DNA from: Campylorhamphus procurvoides
Taxonomy: Eukaryota; Chordata; Aves; Passeriformes; Dendrocolaptidae
Direction of reading: 5' to 3'
DNA length: 64,000 nucleotides
NCBI GenBank assembly: GCA_013396655.1
Contig: WBMV01006429.1
Location: forward strand, 627,116-691,115
Shown here piece by piece: positions 1-13,522 of the stretch (within the stretch, counting starts at the first letter, position 1; each line of letters opens with the position of its first letter). The notes under the pieces were generated by a model. The model saw nothing but the letters and a program-made list of their open reading frames with translations, ran no database searches and had not been told where the DNA came from. The position numbers were made by a program, and so were the translations under genes.

Positions 1-3000
1 CATGCTTTGTAGATATTTTCCTTCAGCAAATGACTCAATCCATCACAATTAAAGTAACACAATATAATCTTTCCTTTGAGTTAATTGCTTCCCTTCTACC
101 AAATATACAAGTTCAAAATACATTCAAAGCAATATTTAAAATAGAAAGATTCTTTTCAAAATTAGCACAAATCTCCTAATGGGTTCAGAATTACGTGCTG
201 GGAGTCTTGCAATGCATTGGGGTTTGGTACTTAATTTTAAATGATTTCCAAGCTATGCCAGCATGAATCTGAGCTGATATTTCCCAAGGAGCTCTAATGC
301 ACTCGGGTATTCAAATCCCTCAGCAGATCAATCTCCTTCCCCCACGTGCTCAGGGCAGAGCTGCTGCTCTTGGGTCCAGCACAGAGCCCACAGCCCATGG
401 GGGGAGCAAGCCCTGTGTCCTCCCAAGGCACCTGCATCTCAGGAGCAAAGCCATGGGGAGGGCCAAAAATGAGCTCAGAGATGAACAGAAGGACACCAAG
501 GAGAAACTCAGTGTCCATTGCTTTGGCAAAGACAGGGAGAGGCAGGGACTGGCCACAAAGCCAGGCCACCTGCCCCCAAAACTTTGCTTGTTGCCACCTT
601 GGGCAGGTTTGACCTGACAACTTCAGAGCTTGCACTAACAGTTCCCTAAGCTTGGCCCAGATTAAGCACATTTACATCCAGGTATGTTTGTTGGACAACA
701 AACCAGAGCTGTGCTCAGAGCTCTGGCACCCTCTGTAACCACAAGGCAAGTGAAGAACAGCAATTCAACATCACCCCAAGTAACGAGTGTAATTTCTTCC
801 GTCCTTTCCTTTTATCTTCCATCTCCTGACTTTGTTTGCCACTTCTTTCCCTGGTTGTACCTGCTGAATGTTTAACTTCATGCCCGTGCTCTGATGTGAA
901 TTGCCAGTGCTGAAGCTTCTTAGGCAATGAGATGAGGATTTGTAAGGTTGCTGGGCCAGGTTCAAACGGGCCACAATTGCTGGTCTTTGCTGTCCCAGCC
1001 CCAGACACGGTCCTGGCCAGGGCAGCTGGCAGAGCAGCTCATCCCAAGTTCCAGCCCCTGAGGACGACTGGTCTGTGCCCACCTGGGGGACAAGGAGCTC
1101 TGTCCCATCCAGCAACCCCCAAGCAGAAATCAGATCTCTTATTTGCTTGGCTACAACCCACTGCAGCAAGGATGGCAAGGAGAATTAGAGGAACAATTAC
1201 AGCCATCAGCTGGCTATGGAGCTGCTTATATTTAAAAAAAAAATAATGATATCAAGAAAATACCGCTGCTATCACCTGAATGTTACAGTTGAAATGCTCA
1301 GGACTGTTCCACCGGCTGGGTCAGCTGTGCTGGAGTCACCTGCGGGGTGCTGGGTAGCACAGAGCGCTGGTGCCATCTGCTGTTCTGGCAGGCACAGGCA
1401 CGCCAGGTAACAGCATCACCAAAGAAAATGGCTTGGTTAATTCATCTCTGGCATCAATGAAAATCCTTCAGATGCCTGAGGGTCTCCTGTGGCAGTTCAG
1501 GGATAAACGGGGGGTTAGGATTTATTTACATGGGAAATATCACAAGCAAAGCGTTGCTGGCACAGTCATTGATGCTGGGTGAAATTAGGCACAATGCCCT
1601 TCTAGGAGCAAAGAATGGGATAGCAACAGAGAGAGACACTTTTAGGGGGAAATTACTTTTAGCTTAGTTAGTTACTTTTAGCCCTTAGCCAGGAGCTTAA
1701 CTCCTGCAGCTCAGAAATCCAGCTGTCCCAAAGAGAATGGCACCAGGCTCTTGCCCTAAAAATTTACCTACTATTTAGGACACACAAAACAAGCTTCATG
1801 TATAAAACCCAGAGAGAAACCCAGCCTGCTCTCGTCCAGCTCCTGCTCTGAAGGCACTTCCCGAGGCTCACAATGCCCATCTGGCAAACTGCCTTTCCAA
1901 GGTGCCCAGTTTGCACCCAGACCTGGCACGGACAGCAGGTCTCAAGACATTGGTGTGAGTTGCACAAGGGAGGATATTTTTTTGCTGGGTCCCAAATCAG
2001 CTGCTTTATATGAGAATCATTCCCATTGTCCTTCTGGGGAGTTATTTATACTGACAGTGGGGCTCTGCCTTAAGCACTTAAGCCTGCTGTCTCGCCAGAA
2101 AACAGCCTGCCCACCAGATTTTGTGCCTCTTCCTCCCCATACCAGTCCCCAAACACTGGCAAGAGGTGCCATGCCACCCACAGAAGGGGGGTAGAATATT
2201 TCTGCCAGAGCACAGGCAATATGTAACTTTTAAATGTCCCTGCTTGTGGGCACTAAAACCTGCAAACCTGGGGGCCAGAGGTGCTCGTGTGTCCATCAAG
2301 AGAGCTGCAGCTGTTGGGGTGGCATCCTGAGCACGCAGAGGGGGCTTCTGCCAGAGCTAAAAACAGCAGGAGTGAAGGGTGGGTGAACCACACGCTGCAC
2401 GTGTCGTGGCCATCTCTGGCTGGGGCACACCAAGGGAAAAGGCTCTGCTTAGAGCTGTTTTCCCAGGAATTTAACCCCATCCCCTAAGCACCAGAGGAAA
2501 AATCAAATGTAGGGTGGAAATGACTGCCACGATGGAAAATGGATCGAGAGATGGGGATGAACTCAGTCTTTTCTGCCTTAGCAAGGAGGTTGCTCAGGGA
2601 AAGGGCAGGATCAAAGACACCTCTCCGGAAATATCTCAGCTCTAGATGCATAAAACCTAGACCCACATCCACGGGGGAAACTCACAGGAAATTGTGACAC
2701 ATTTTGCAGAGCTGTATCATGGTGCAGCCTGCAGAGGCTTGCCAGGACCCTGCTGGGGGCACATCAGTCCACTGTCTCTAGAGATAGCAGGGCAAGTGTC
2801 CTATTCAGGACTGGCAACCATCCAACTATGTTCACCACTCCTCAAATGGCCTATAGATAAGCCTGTATAGCCCAGACTGGCACAGGTTTAAGTTGCAGTG
2901 GAAAATATATTAGAGACATCAAAATACCTGAAATTAAACCCAAGGGAATGCTGCCCCAAAGCAGTTTCAGGAGAGCTGGAAGGGCACCCAATAAAGGGCT

Positions 3001-6000
3001 GCCTGGAGGCACCATCTAGCCATGTCTCCATTGCAACACTGTGAGTGAGTTTTAATTTGAGACTTGCCAGTCTCCCCCATTAAAACCCTGCTCCTGGGAT
3101 TTAGCAAGCAGGCACCTCTGCTACATTGCATTCAGAAGCTAATCCTGACAGATGACTGAGGATATCTGCCAGCTATCCCACTTCTGCCATGTAGTAACAC
3201 AGCTCTACATTGCCCATGCTCATCTGCAGTCCTTTCCCACCACACTTGCTCAATTCCCTCCAAATCTCCAAGTATGCACCAGCATAGTTTAGAAGAGTAT
3301 TTGGCTAGCACGGTCAGAGATAATTTGAATTTATAACAAGATACCTGTGATAAGCACCTAGGCTCAAACTACTGATCTGGTTGGCTCACTGTGGGCATCA
3401 GATCTTAAATGGAACAATGAAATGGAACAACAATGCCAAGAGAAAGGTCAAACGTGTCCTGTTGTCCTAAGATGCCCTCACATAAACCTGCATTGCTCCT
3501 CTGAAGCCAGAGGAACTGTACCAACCCAAATCTGGGCTTGGACCAGTGTAATATTAGAGAGGAAGGCAGCCCAGCCACTGCTGGTCTCAGACTTGGTTCT
3601 GTTTAATCAGTCAGCCTTGGCTGAGTCTACTGGTGGCTCCAGTTTCAGACAGGTTTGACTAAGTGTAACCAGCCAAACTTGGGTGACTCTGCCACCCAGG
3701 TGGAGACCTCAGTGTGGGAAGACAGGAGGGAAGGCTTGGGGAGCCTCCCAGCACACACCCACGGCCCCTCCACAGCCTTGGGACCTGAGGCAGGCTGTGA
3801 CATCCTCTGGCAATGACACCTCTGTGTGACTGAGACCTCCCAGAGCCTCTGCTCTGCTCACTAATGGTTATATTGAACTTGCAATCGTGTTCTGTGCACT
3901 GCCCTGGGCACCACCACCCTCAAACCCCTACCACAGGTGGGTGTCCTGGCACACCTGCCTGCTCAGCATCCTCTGTGCCAGGAACTCAGCCCGAGCAGCC
4001 TCTGACTGCCACAGGTAACCCTTCTCTGGGAAACACCTGCTGGGGCCTGCCAGCCTTCCTGGAGCTTCTCCCTCTCCCAAAATTCATAGCACTGCCAAGC
4101 CCCTCCCTATCCCCAGCTCACTGTGAACACCAGTGTGTGCCCAGCTTCTCCATGCAAGGTTTTCTCAAGGAGTGAGATGTTTCTGCCTGAACTCTGAATG
4201 CAACAATTAAAATTAATTCAACTTTTACTGTCAAAACTATCCCAGACACCAACTTGCCAGTGAAGACATGTAATTTCTCCACAGGGCAGGTCCATTCATT
4301 TTCACGCCAAGACTATCTGTTACCTGCATTTCTCGTTTAGAAATCTCTCTTGGAAAAATAAAAAAAAATTAAAGATGAAATCACTATTCATCAAACTCAG
4401 AGTTTGATGTGGTATAAATTGAAATGTCACTTCAGAGGCCCCTGTTAAGGCACTTCAGGAAGAAGGGCCCCAGCATTTGTGGCCTTTGCACCAGCTGCTT
4501 TTCCACTTTGGGAAGGGTTTAAAATTGCTGGAATAGCCAGTCTCTTCCCACCACCCCTGCATTCAAACCAGCGTCAGAAGTTCACTTGATAATTATGCCA
4601 TCAAGAAGTGAATAATAGTTTAAATTCCTTGGGCTGGGTTGTCTAGCAAGGGGATCCAAGTAAATCCCATCGATTCGTGGCAGAGTTGCTTGTCCAGAGG
4701 AGAAGGGGAGCATCCCTACCCCAGGCTGGAGAGCAGGATCCACCCACCCTTGAGCCCTGATGGTCTTGATACGATTTGCAGTGACATAAAAAAATGCCAC
4801 AGCCACTAAAAACCGTGCCAGGAGAGATGTTTTAGCTAAAAGTTGGTTATACCTTTTCACAGAGGTGCTGGGACTTAACATGAATGAAGCAGGAAGGTAA
4901 CCAGAAACATTTAGGAGCCTGTGCTTGCAGGAAGCCAAACTGCAAACCACATTTTCCATCTGGGAATCTGGAGAAGACCTCCAGAAGCCCACAAAAGATA
5001 ACTAATCCAGTATACCTTGCACTGCTGGGTTACTCTGCAAACCAGCTGGGTTATTTTCATGGTCTCAGAACTGATGAAGGCTGACAAAGCCAAGCCTGAA
5101 CAATCTAACCCCACTGCTGGAGTGGCAGACAAGAACCAATTTGCTTATAGACACTTCCAGAGCGATGGGCAGCCTTGTTAGAGGCTCTGCCTCCACCCAA
5201 AGCAATTCCTCCAAGTGAGCTGCTCCTGAGTGTTTGGGAGCACAGGAATCCCCACGTGCACTGGGCACAGACACAACCCTCCACCCCAGAAATGCCCTCT
5301 CTTCTGCTCCTCCCCTACAGGGCACCTCACTGAACATTGCACCTTGCTTGAAATTTAAGTGTACAATGGCCTGGTGCCTCCACCATCATCACTTCAGCTC
5401 CCACGAGCTTTACACAGCTCTTCTACCCAGCCTGGAGGATGCTGACATGAAACTCTTCAAGCCAGCTGGGCATATGCTGGCTCCACCAAAGCCAAGCTAT
5501 CTCAGAAGCTCAGATTTTCTTTACATCCCAAGTGAATAGGAAATTCTTTACATTCCAGACCTGTATAAGAGGGTCCTGCTTTTAATGAAGTTTTTCTACA
5601 CTTCCCTTTCAATTGAGAGAGCCACAATCGACCTGAGCTGGCATCTTTCCAGCACTCAGGACTATTAGCATTTCAAATTATAAGCACTTACAGATCTGGC
5701 CACTGTTGTATCTCACAACGCTGGATCTGTTTAGTTCCAGCTAATGGTGCCACTCTGTTGACTTTCAAACAGGCTGGAGGGAATAAATTGCTGCAGTTTA
5801 TTCCCATACAGCTGACATTCCCGCCATGCCATCACTCACAAGCAGGGATGTGACCATTAGAAATGTAACCCACCACCCCAGACAGCCTTCAGACCTCAGA
5901 GGGGAGCTGGTGGAGAGGAGACTGCAAGACTCAGCACTGACTCAAGCTGCTGGCAACAAGAGCCCCAAAACCCAACTGAAGGCTTACAGAGGTGAGTAGC

Positions 6001-9000
6001 ACTTTAATTTCTAGCATACTAATCACGTTCTCAGGATGCTTGAGGGCTTTTCAGGATGGGGAGAGGAGGCAGGGACATGATTTTAAATTTCAGATGGCAG
6101 CATTCCCCTTGCTGGCACACAGAGCCCTGCTCTTACCTGTGGGCTCATCCAGGGTGGTCATTTGAACATCCTTGGCTCAGACCTTCTGCCAGCACCCAGA
6201 AAGCCAAGGAAGACAGGGTTCCAAAGCAAGAGAGGACTCCACTGCCAAGCAGAGCATCCCAGCTCCACAGCACAGGGACAAGGGGTGAAGCCATGATGAG
6301 ATCTGCTCCCATAAGCATCTCATTTTGTTCATGGGGTACTTTGCAAGCAGCCACTCCATCAAAGCTTCATTTAGTGTCTTGGGCTGAGAGAGGAGGCAAA
6401 TGGTCCACAAGACAGCTACAATGTGGGCTTGGTTATACAGCAGAACATCAGCTGGGCTCCACAGCCTCCTCCTAAACGTGGATCACAGGCAGGCTAAAGA
6501 GGAAAGAGAGAGATGCTACAGGGAACAAAGTGGCCAGAAAATATAATGCACCTTCTCAGTGAGACTCTTTTCACAGCACTGGGAACTGTAGGCAGTGGAG
6601 GTAACCAGAACCACAGGAGTGGGGTTTGGATTTAATCTTTCAGCCCTCTCCACCTTTTAGCAGCACAGGCTGCTCTGATTCTCAACCAACCACAAAATTC
6701 ACCGTGCAGCAAACTAACTCACATTGTGCCACCAAAACACATCAGCTGGCTATCCCTCTGCAGCAGCCAAGGAGGAAGAAGAGCCCATGTGTGCAGCAGG
6801 GCAGCAGCAGGGGTAACCTCAGGGGGTGGGCAGAGCTGGGCACTGCTCTCCTCTCCTGTCCCAGCAGGGCAGGACCCACAGCCCAGCCCCTTTGGCACAA
6901 AGAACCTCTGGCCCATCATCTGCAGGCTTAATCCAGAGGGGAGTGAAAAGAAGGGCCAAGTGTGGGGGCTGCCAGCTCCAAATAACAAAAGAGTCGAGCA
7001 TCAAGGATTTCCTCACAGACCAGGGAGTGAGGCAAACCTGAGGGCAGGACTTGCCTCTTGAAAGGGACTTCATTCCCTCTGTTGCCTGGATGGCAACTTT
7101 TCCTTTTCATATTTTGCTCCTCAGTTGTATTAATTAGTAGATTTTTGGTATCCAAGAGCTTTGCCCATTACACTGTTATGTCCTAGAGAAATTCCTTGCT
7201 GTTGTTGCAAAAGGTAGCTGAAAACCTCAGTGTTTGTGTTCAGTGCCTGAGAGAGGAGCTTTGTCCACTCACCACAAACACAAGAACTGTAACCCACCTC
7301 ACCTCTGTTGTTGTTTAACCTCTAACATTTTAAATGCACTCACTGAGCAGCTCTCCAGGCAGAAACAAACCTTTTTCTTCTTGGCAGGGAGGGCAGGCAG
7401 AGACAAAGCCATGGCTCTGCTGTGCCTCACTCCACACCCATGCCTCCAGATCAGCATTCCCTGATTTCCAGAGGCTGTGGAGGGCAGGGGACAGCCCCTC
7501 CCTGAGTGCCAGGGCTGCTGCAGGCTCTGGTGGCAGCTCTCAGCCACATCTGTGACCCATCTCCAGTGCAGCTGGGTACACACTTGATTTTGGGTTTGTG
7601 AGACTTTGTAATAATTAAGCAGCATCAATTTCTTGCAGGACACTTGAGCTGGAGTTTGGCACACGTGCTGCCTCTGTCACTCTGTAGCAGACAGAAAATT
7701 CAAACCTTGCTGTATTTTTGGGGGGTTTTCTACCTAGAAAGTTTGTGTTCAGCTGCCAAAAAGATGGCAATCCAAGCACCCACTGAGATCACTGCCTAGA
7801 TGTGCTCTCGGGCAATTAGCATCATGTCCAGCACATAAGAGACCACCAGCAGTTCAGGCTCAGACCACTGCTGGCTTTCACTAGATCAACTTTTCACTGC
7901 AGAGAGGGTATGAATAGAAATCCTTTTCACCATTTGTAAACAGAAACAGACATGAACTAGCACGTAAGGGATTACAGGGTGAAAAAAATATAGTTCATGT
8001 CTCCCTTTTCTGAGGAAACAGCATTAAAATCTGAGTTTGGGCACTGCACATCTATGGTTACAAAGCTACAGCTCTGATTTATACTGAGTCAAGTGCAAGC
8101 TAAAACCAGGCCTGGCTTTCTGGATGGCCTTTGGGTGGAAATGAACAGATTTGCTTTAGCACTGGGGTTGCTCAGCAGGCCCCCAGGTTTGTATGACACC
8201 AGCTGCTTCCATATCAAATGCTGTCCACATAGTTGAAATTAGACTGATCCTATTTCTGGCAGGGTTTGGGCTCTACAGCCACTGCCCCCCTGTGTGTGGG
8301 CTCCTGGCGATGGACAGGACCAGCCAGGCACACGGGACTTTGTGGGAGCCCAAATGCCATGGATATTCATTTAAACTAACCTTTTCTCCTCCCTGGACAC
8401 GGGGTATGGCACATGTCACTGTCACAAGAGCTTGAACAGTCCTGTCTTGATGCTTCCTGGAGACAGACAATAACCATTAGAGCAGAGGCACATTTATTCT
8501 TCATTCAAGAAACACCTGTGCAAGTGGTTTAATTTTATGCATCGCTTTTTGCCAGCCCAATTTTCTATGAAATGGCTTGGGGTTTGTAAAATTATTTCCC
8601 TATAAAAAGCTTCCTTTGACTGTACAGTGACAGATTAATTTAGGCAACTTGAACAATGATGGTTTGGGGAATTAGCACTTTTAACTGCTTCACAGTCTAC
8701 ACCTCAATTCTACAAACATGCCTCTAAAGTGCTTAGCAATATTCTGATTATTTGCACTTTCTAAAGGCATGATTAAAATGCATGACTTCTGTGTAAAAGC
8801 TCCAAGGCTGGAATGGTTTTCTTTACCATGTTTTGTAGTGCAACAGGTAGGTCCCTGCTTTGAGCTTCCTGGTGACACGGGACACGTGCAGTGGGCTGGC
8901 AGAGGGAAGAGCTTTGCCCCAGCGTGGGCAGGAGGGGGCCAAACACCCCATCCTTTGGGTGCCACCCTGCCCAGTGCCAGGCTGGCACCCCACAGCACAC

Positions 9001-9366
9001 ACAGGGATGGTCCATACAGGCATTTTCCCTCAGGAGGCCACTGAGCTAAAAGCACCTCCTGGCATGTCAGGGAAACTGGAGAGCTCTGGAGAGCTTTAAA
9101 TAGCACTCCCTACAGCAAACAGACTGCAGGGGGATCCTGGGCTCTTGTTTAAATGTGCCCCCTGACTCTGCTCCACCCATGGAGTCTGGGGTGGTGGGGA
9201 GCAGTGCTGGGGCAGCTGGACAGGACCAGGTTTTTAGGTCAGAATTCACTGCTGTGAGGGGCTGGGTGACCTGGGGGGTTATGTGATGTGCTGCTGCTCC
9301 TGTGCATGGGCTCCCCTGCCTGGGGCACAGGCTGGAAGGAGCTGCCATGGTGCATGAGGTGTGTTT
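1..9366. other. Gene-free upstream region
   Basis: I find no exon, RNA gene or recognisable transposon here. The open frames present are short, occur on both strands over the same bases, and show no family motif. Apart from one CTCF-like motif near 1.37 kb the sequence looks like ordinary intergenic DNA, or a long 5' intron of MYOT. Distant regulatory elements cannot be excluded by eye. Confidence 0.6.
1370..1383 (-). promoter_or_regulatory. CTCF-like motif
   Basis: Read on the minus strand, 13 of 14 positions fit the CTCF core CCASYAGRKGGCRS; the plus strand reads GTGCCATCTGCTGT. The only mismatch is at the outer edge. A motif match does not prove occupancy, and a match of this quality can arise by chance. 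Confidence 0.4.
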
Positions 9367-9709
9367 TCAGTGCAGCCTCTGCACTGTGCAGCAACAGCAT
9401 GGGCAGCTCAGGGGCCTCCTGTGCAGTGGGACAAGGGGGCAAGCAGGCTCAGGAGCTTTAGTCCATCTCGGGATCCACCAGCTTTGATGACATGAGGTTT
9501 ACATGGCAGGAGCATCAGGCCACCAGTCAGAAATTACCTCTGTGACAGGAGACATCAGAGGCTCCAGCAGACACTAGAGCTTTTCATAGAACTTCAGCAA
9601 AAATATTATACAGGCTCTGCAAAAGCTACCCCAGATTCCTATTTGCTTCTGAGTGCAACCTGGCTATGGCTGTCAGTCTAAAGACATCCTACTTGAATGT
9701 GTTCCCACC
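9367..9709 (+). repeat. Duplicated segment A (copy 1)
   Basis: This 343-bp block recurs at 11,656-11,997 with about 16 substitutions and one 1-base deletion, roughly 5% difference. It is non-coding. In this copy it is followed by a 429-bp stretch (9,710-10,138) and then by segment B. Confidence 0.9.
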
Positions 9710-10138
9710 TAAGGATGTACTTTATTTCTATTCAAGACAATTAAAATCAGATAAGCACGAGGGGTTTGGGACAGAAAAAGCTCTTTTTCCATTTTGGTAT
9801 AGTAAAGACATCCCATGCTACACTGGATGCTGTAGCAGTTGCAGTTCCTACCGTGCTGTTCCCAAAAATTCCTGATTCCAGGAGGAGGGACACACGTAAC
9901 AGGGGTGGCCCGTGGCCAGCAGGGATCAGAAAGCACAAACGTAATGGCACAGCCACAGCAGCAGAAACAGCAAGTCATCCTTGGGGCTCCAGATAGCAAA
10001 GCCATGAGTCACACACAGCTACATGCACTGGCCACACAACCCCAAACGTGTCCCCAGCCTGCTGGAGTGACAGCCACCTCCTTGGAAGGTGTGCCCCCCA
10101 TGCAGAAGGGGCTGCCCAGGCTCCCTCTCCTCTTTGGC
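9710..10138. other. Spacer between segments A and B, single copy
   Basis: This 429-bp stretch joins segments A and B in the first copy and is absent from the second, where A' and B' are separated only by a single N. I see no gene in it. Its absence from the second copy argues that the second arrangement is a scaffolding product. Confidence 0.6.
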
Positions 10139-11654
10139 CCTGTTAATTTAACCCTCCTCCTGACACACAGCAGAGTCATCCCTGGATCCTGGTGCAGAGG
10201 TTCACTCGCTCTCTGAGTGAATAGTGCACTGGCATGTTTTCTACCTTATAAAAAAGGGACACTGGGGTTTTGTATTATGGCCATGGCTCTGCTTCATTAT
10301 TCACTGCAGGTATCCATGGGGGAAGGAGGAAAGCACCCTCCAGCAGCATGCAGTGAAAAGGAGAGCTGGAATTTGATTCATCCCCTCCTCACACACAGCC
10401 TGGGTTGTGCAGGCTGGAGGAGGAACTGATGGCTCAGATGGCTCACGGATTTGTACCTGACCAGTGCACCTGTTCAGCATTAACACAGAATTCCTAAGGA
10501 GCAGTGATCCTTGACACAAAGAGCATGTGGATGTTTCCCCACAGCTCTCAGGAAAGAATTTAGCCTAGCTTTGTTGTAGCATCCTAACTTCACAAATAGC
10601 ATTTCTACATTCTTGAAATAAAACTCTTTCCATGGCACTGAATATTTGTCCATGGGGTCCACATAAAGCCCCCCAACCCTCCCAAAAAGGCAGCCCCTGG
10701 GATGTGCCTGTGCAGTGGGAATGCACAGTATGCCCAGGGACTCCTCAAATACTGTTGCCTTTACTCTTTCCTACCTGAACTTTTCAGGTGACAGCCACAG
10801 GCACCACAGTCCTCATGCACTAAATACCCCAGGGCCTGCAGTCCTGGCCTCAAAATCCTTCTACATCTCTCTAAAGCTCTGACATGCAAAGAAGCAGGGC
10901 AAGGTTGGGGTTTTTTTTACAGGGAAGAAAGGAAGCAAATTACCAGGATTTCTGTTTGACACGAACCTACTTACTTTAACAAGTATGGAGGCTCATGGTT
11001 TCAAGTGGGAGCTTAGCATCTCTTAAAATAAGCTCTAGGCGCCTTTTAATGTCGGTGCTTAAAAGGGGATTTAGTCTCTTGGTTCTAGGAACTCCAGTTT
11101 GCCTCAAGTGTCCAATATCTGTCGGCAGTTCAGCTGTTACCCAAATAAGGGGAGGGAAAGCCAGGATTTTCCAGCCCTGAGAAACAGCTGTGCTCAGAAG
11201 AGGCGTGTAACACGAGGGATAAAATTAATTCCCTCTCAGCCCTGGGGTGTGGGTGAGGCTTTCCCAGCCGCTGGATGCAGAGCCCCTGTCTGCCAGCCTG
11301 TCCCCACTGCTGGGGACACTGCAGTGCCTCTCACTAGGCGGCCCCCGAGCCCTGCCAGGCATCTTTGCTGCCCTCCCAGGGCACCCTCAAGGCAACCAGA
11401 AGGTGATTTGAAGGGAGAGAGATTGAGTCCCCATCTCTTCACCCTGCACTTGGAAGTGGGACATGTCCCAGAGTATGGTACCCCATCAGGCTGGCCATGG
11501 CACCATCATCCCACAAGCTCCACTGCCACACACAGGGTGTGATTGCCAGCACCCACCATCTCACCAGGGATGTGCCTTAATTAATGCCAAAATTAAGCTT
11601 GTGATTGCCAGCACCCACCATCTCACCAGGGATGTGCCTTAATTAATGCCAAAA
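10139..11654 (+). repeat. Duplicated segment B (copy 1)
   Basis: This 1,516-bp block is repeated, identical as far as I can read, at 11,999-13,514, a constant offset of 1,860. It ends exactly at an N. The small open frames inside it recur unchanged in the second copy and have no recognisable product. Confidence 0.93.
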
Positions 11655-11655
11655 N
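11655..11655. other. Single-N assembly gap
   Basis: A lone ambiguous base sits exactly where segment B stops and segment A' starts. It is most simply a scaffold join of unknown size written as one N. Confidence 0.85.
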
Positions 11656-11997
11656 TCAGTGCAGCCTCTGCACTGTGCAGCAACAGCATGGGCAGCTCAG
11701 GGGCCTCCTGTGCAGTGGGGCAAGGGGGCAAGCAGGCTCAGGAGCTTTAGTCCATCTCAGGATCCACCAGCTTTGATGACATCAGGTTTACATGGCAGAA
11801 GCATCAGACCACCCGTCAGAAATGACCTCTGTGACAGGAGATGTCAGATGTTCCAGCAGGCAATGGAGCTTTTCATAAAACTTCAGCAAAAATATTATAC
11901 AGCTCTGCAAAAGCTACCCCAGATTCCTATTTGCTTCTGAGTGCAACCTGGCTATGGCTGTCAGTCTAAAGACATCCTATTTGAATGTGTTCCCACC
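11656..11997 (+). repeat. Duplicated segment A' (copy 2, about 5% diverged)
   Basis: This 342-bp block lies between two single Ns and matches 9,367-9,709 with scattered and clustered differences. It could be the other haplotype's version of segment A placed as its own contig, or a genuinely diverged local duplicate. Its boundaries with its neighbours are not supported by continuous sequence. Confidence 0.88.
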
Positions 11998-11998
11998 N
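11998..11998. other. Single-N assembly gap
   Basis: This second lone N sits exactly between segment A' and the start of segment B'. Together with the N at 11,655 it isolates A' as a separate small contig. Confidence 0.85.
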
Positions 11999-13514
11999 CC
12001 TGTTAATTTAACCCTCCTCCTGACACACAGCAGAGTCATCCCTGGATCCTGGTGCAGAGGTTCACTCGCTCTCTGAGTGAATAGTGCACTGGCATGTTTT
12101 CTACCTTATAAAAAAGGGACACTGGGGTTTTGTATTATGGCCATGGCTCTGCTTCATTATTCACTGCAGGTATCCATGGGGGAAGGAGGAAAGCACCCTC
12201 CAGCAGCATGCAGTGAAAAGGAGAGCTGGAATTTGATTCATCCCCTCCTCACACACAGCCTGGGTTGTGCAGGCTGGAGGAGGAACTGATGGCTCAGATG
12301 GCTCACGGATTTGTACCTGACCAGTGCACCTGTTCAGCATTAACACAGAATTCCTAAGGAGCAGTGATCCTTGACACAAAGAGCATGTGGATGTTTCCCC
12401 ACAGCTCTCAGGAAAGAATTTAGCCTAGCTTTGTTGTAGCATCCTAACTTCACAAATAGCATTTCTACATTCTTGAAATAAAACTCTTTCCATGGCACTG
12501 AATATTTGTCCATGGGGTCCACATAAAGCCCCCCAACCCTCCCAAAAAGGCAGCCCCTGGGATGTGCCTGTGCAGTGGGAATGCACAGTATGCCCAGGGA
12601 CTCCTCAAATACTGTTGCCTTTACTCTTTCCTACCTGAACTTTTCAGGTGACAGCCACAGGCACCACAGTCCTCATGCACTAAATACCCCAGGGCCTGCA
12701 GTCCTGGCCTCAAAATCCTTCTACATCTCTCTAAAGCTCTGACATGCAAAGAAGCAGGGCAAGGTTGGGGTTTTTTTTACAGGGAAGAAAGGAAGCAAAT
12801 TACCAGGATTTCTGTTTGACACGAACCTACTTACTTTAACAAGTATGGAGGCTCATGGTTTCAAGTGGGAGCTTAGCATCTCTTAAAATAAGCTCTAGGC
12901 GCCTTTTAATGTCGGTGCTTAAAAGGGGATTTAGTCTCTTGGTTCTAGGAACTCCAGTTTGCCTCAAGTGTCCAATATCTGTCGGCAGTTCAGCTGTTAC
13001 CCAAATAAGGGGAGGGAAAGCCAGGATTTTCCAGCCCTGAGAAACAGCTGTGCTCAGAAGAGGCGTGTAACACGAGGGATAAAATTAATTCCCTCTCAGC
13101 CCTGGGGTGTGGGTGAGGCTTTCCCAGCCGCTGGATGCAGAGCCCCTGTCTGCCAGCCTGTCCCCACTGCTGGGGACACTGCAGTGCCTCTCACTAGGCG
13201 GCCCCCGAGCCCTGCCAGGCATCTTTGCTGCCCTCCCAGGGCACCCTCAAGGCAACCAGAAGGTGATTTGAAGGGAGAGAGATTGAGTCCCCATCTCTTC
13301 ACCCTGCACTTGGAAGTGGGACATGTCCCAGAGTATGGTACCCCATCAGGCTGGCCATGGCACCATCATCCCACAAGCTCCACTGCCACACACAGGGTGT
13401 GATTGCCAGCACCCACCATCTCACCAGGGATGTGCCTTAATTAATGCCAAAATTAAGCTTGTGATTGCCAGCACCCACCATCTCACCAGGGATGTGCCTT
13501 AATTAATGCCAAAA
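11999..13514 (+). repeat. Duplicated segment B' (copy 2, apparently identical)
   Basis: This copy is identical by eye to 10,139-11,654 and then runs on without a break into unique sequence. Complete identity over 1.5 kb beside about 5% divergence in adjoining A/A' fits a contig end laid down twice better than an old tandem duplication. Confidence 0.93.
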
Positions 13515-13522
13515 TTAAGCTT
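13399..13522 (+). repeat. Two-copy 62-bp tandem repeat
   Basis: A 62-bp unit beginning GTGATTGCCAGCACCCACC occurs twice back to back (13,399-13,460 and 13,461-13,522). The matching pair in segment B (from 11,539) is cut short by the N at 11,655. A repeat of this kind at a contig end is a typical reason for an assembler to stop. Confidence 0.9.

Noticed and set aside
10217..13402. Repeated open frames of 60-147 codons at an offset of 1,860
   Set aside because: They recur only because the 1.5-kb segment is duplicated. They have no motif and sit beside assembly gaps.
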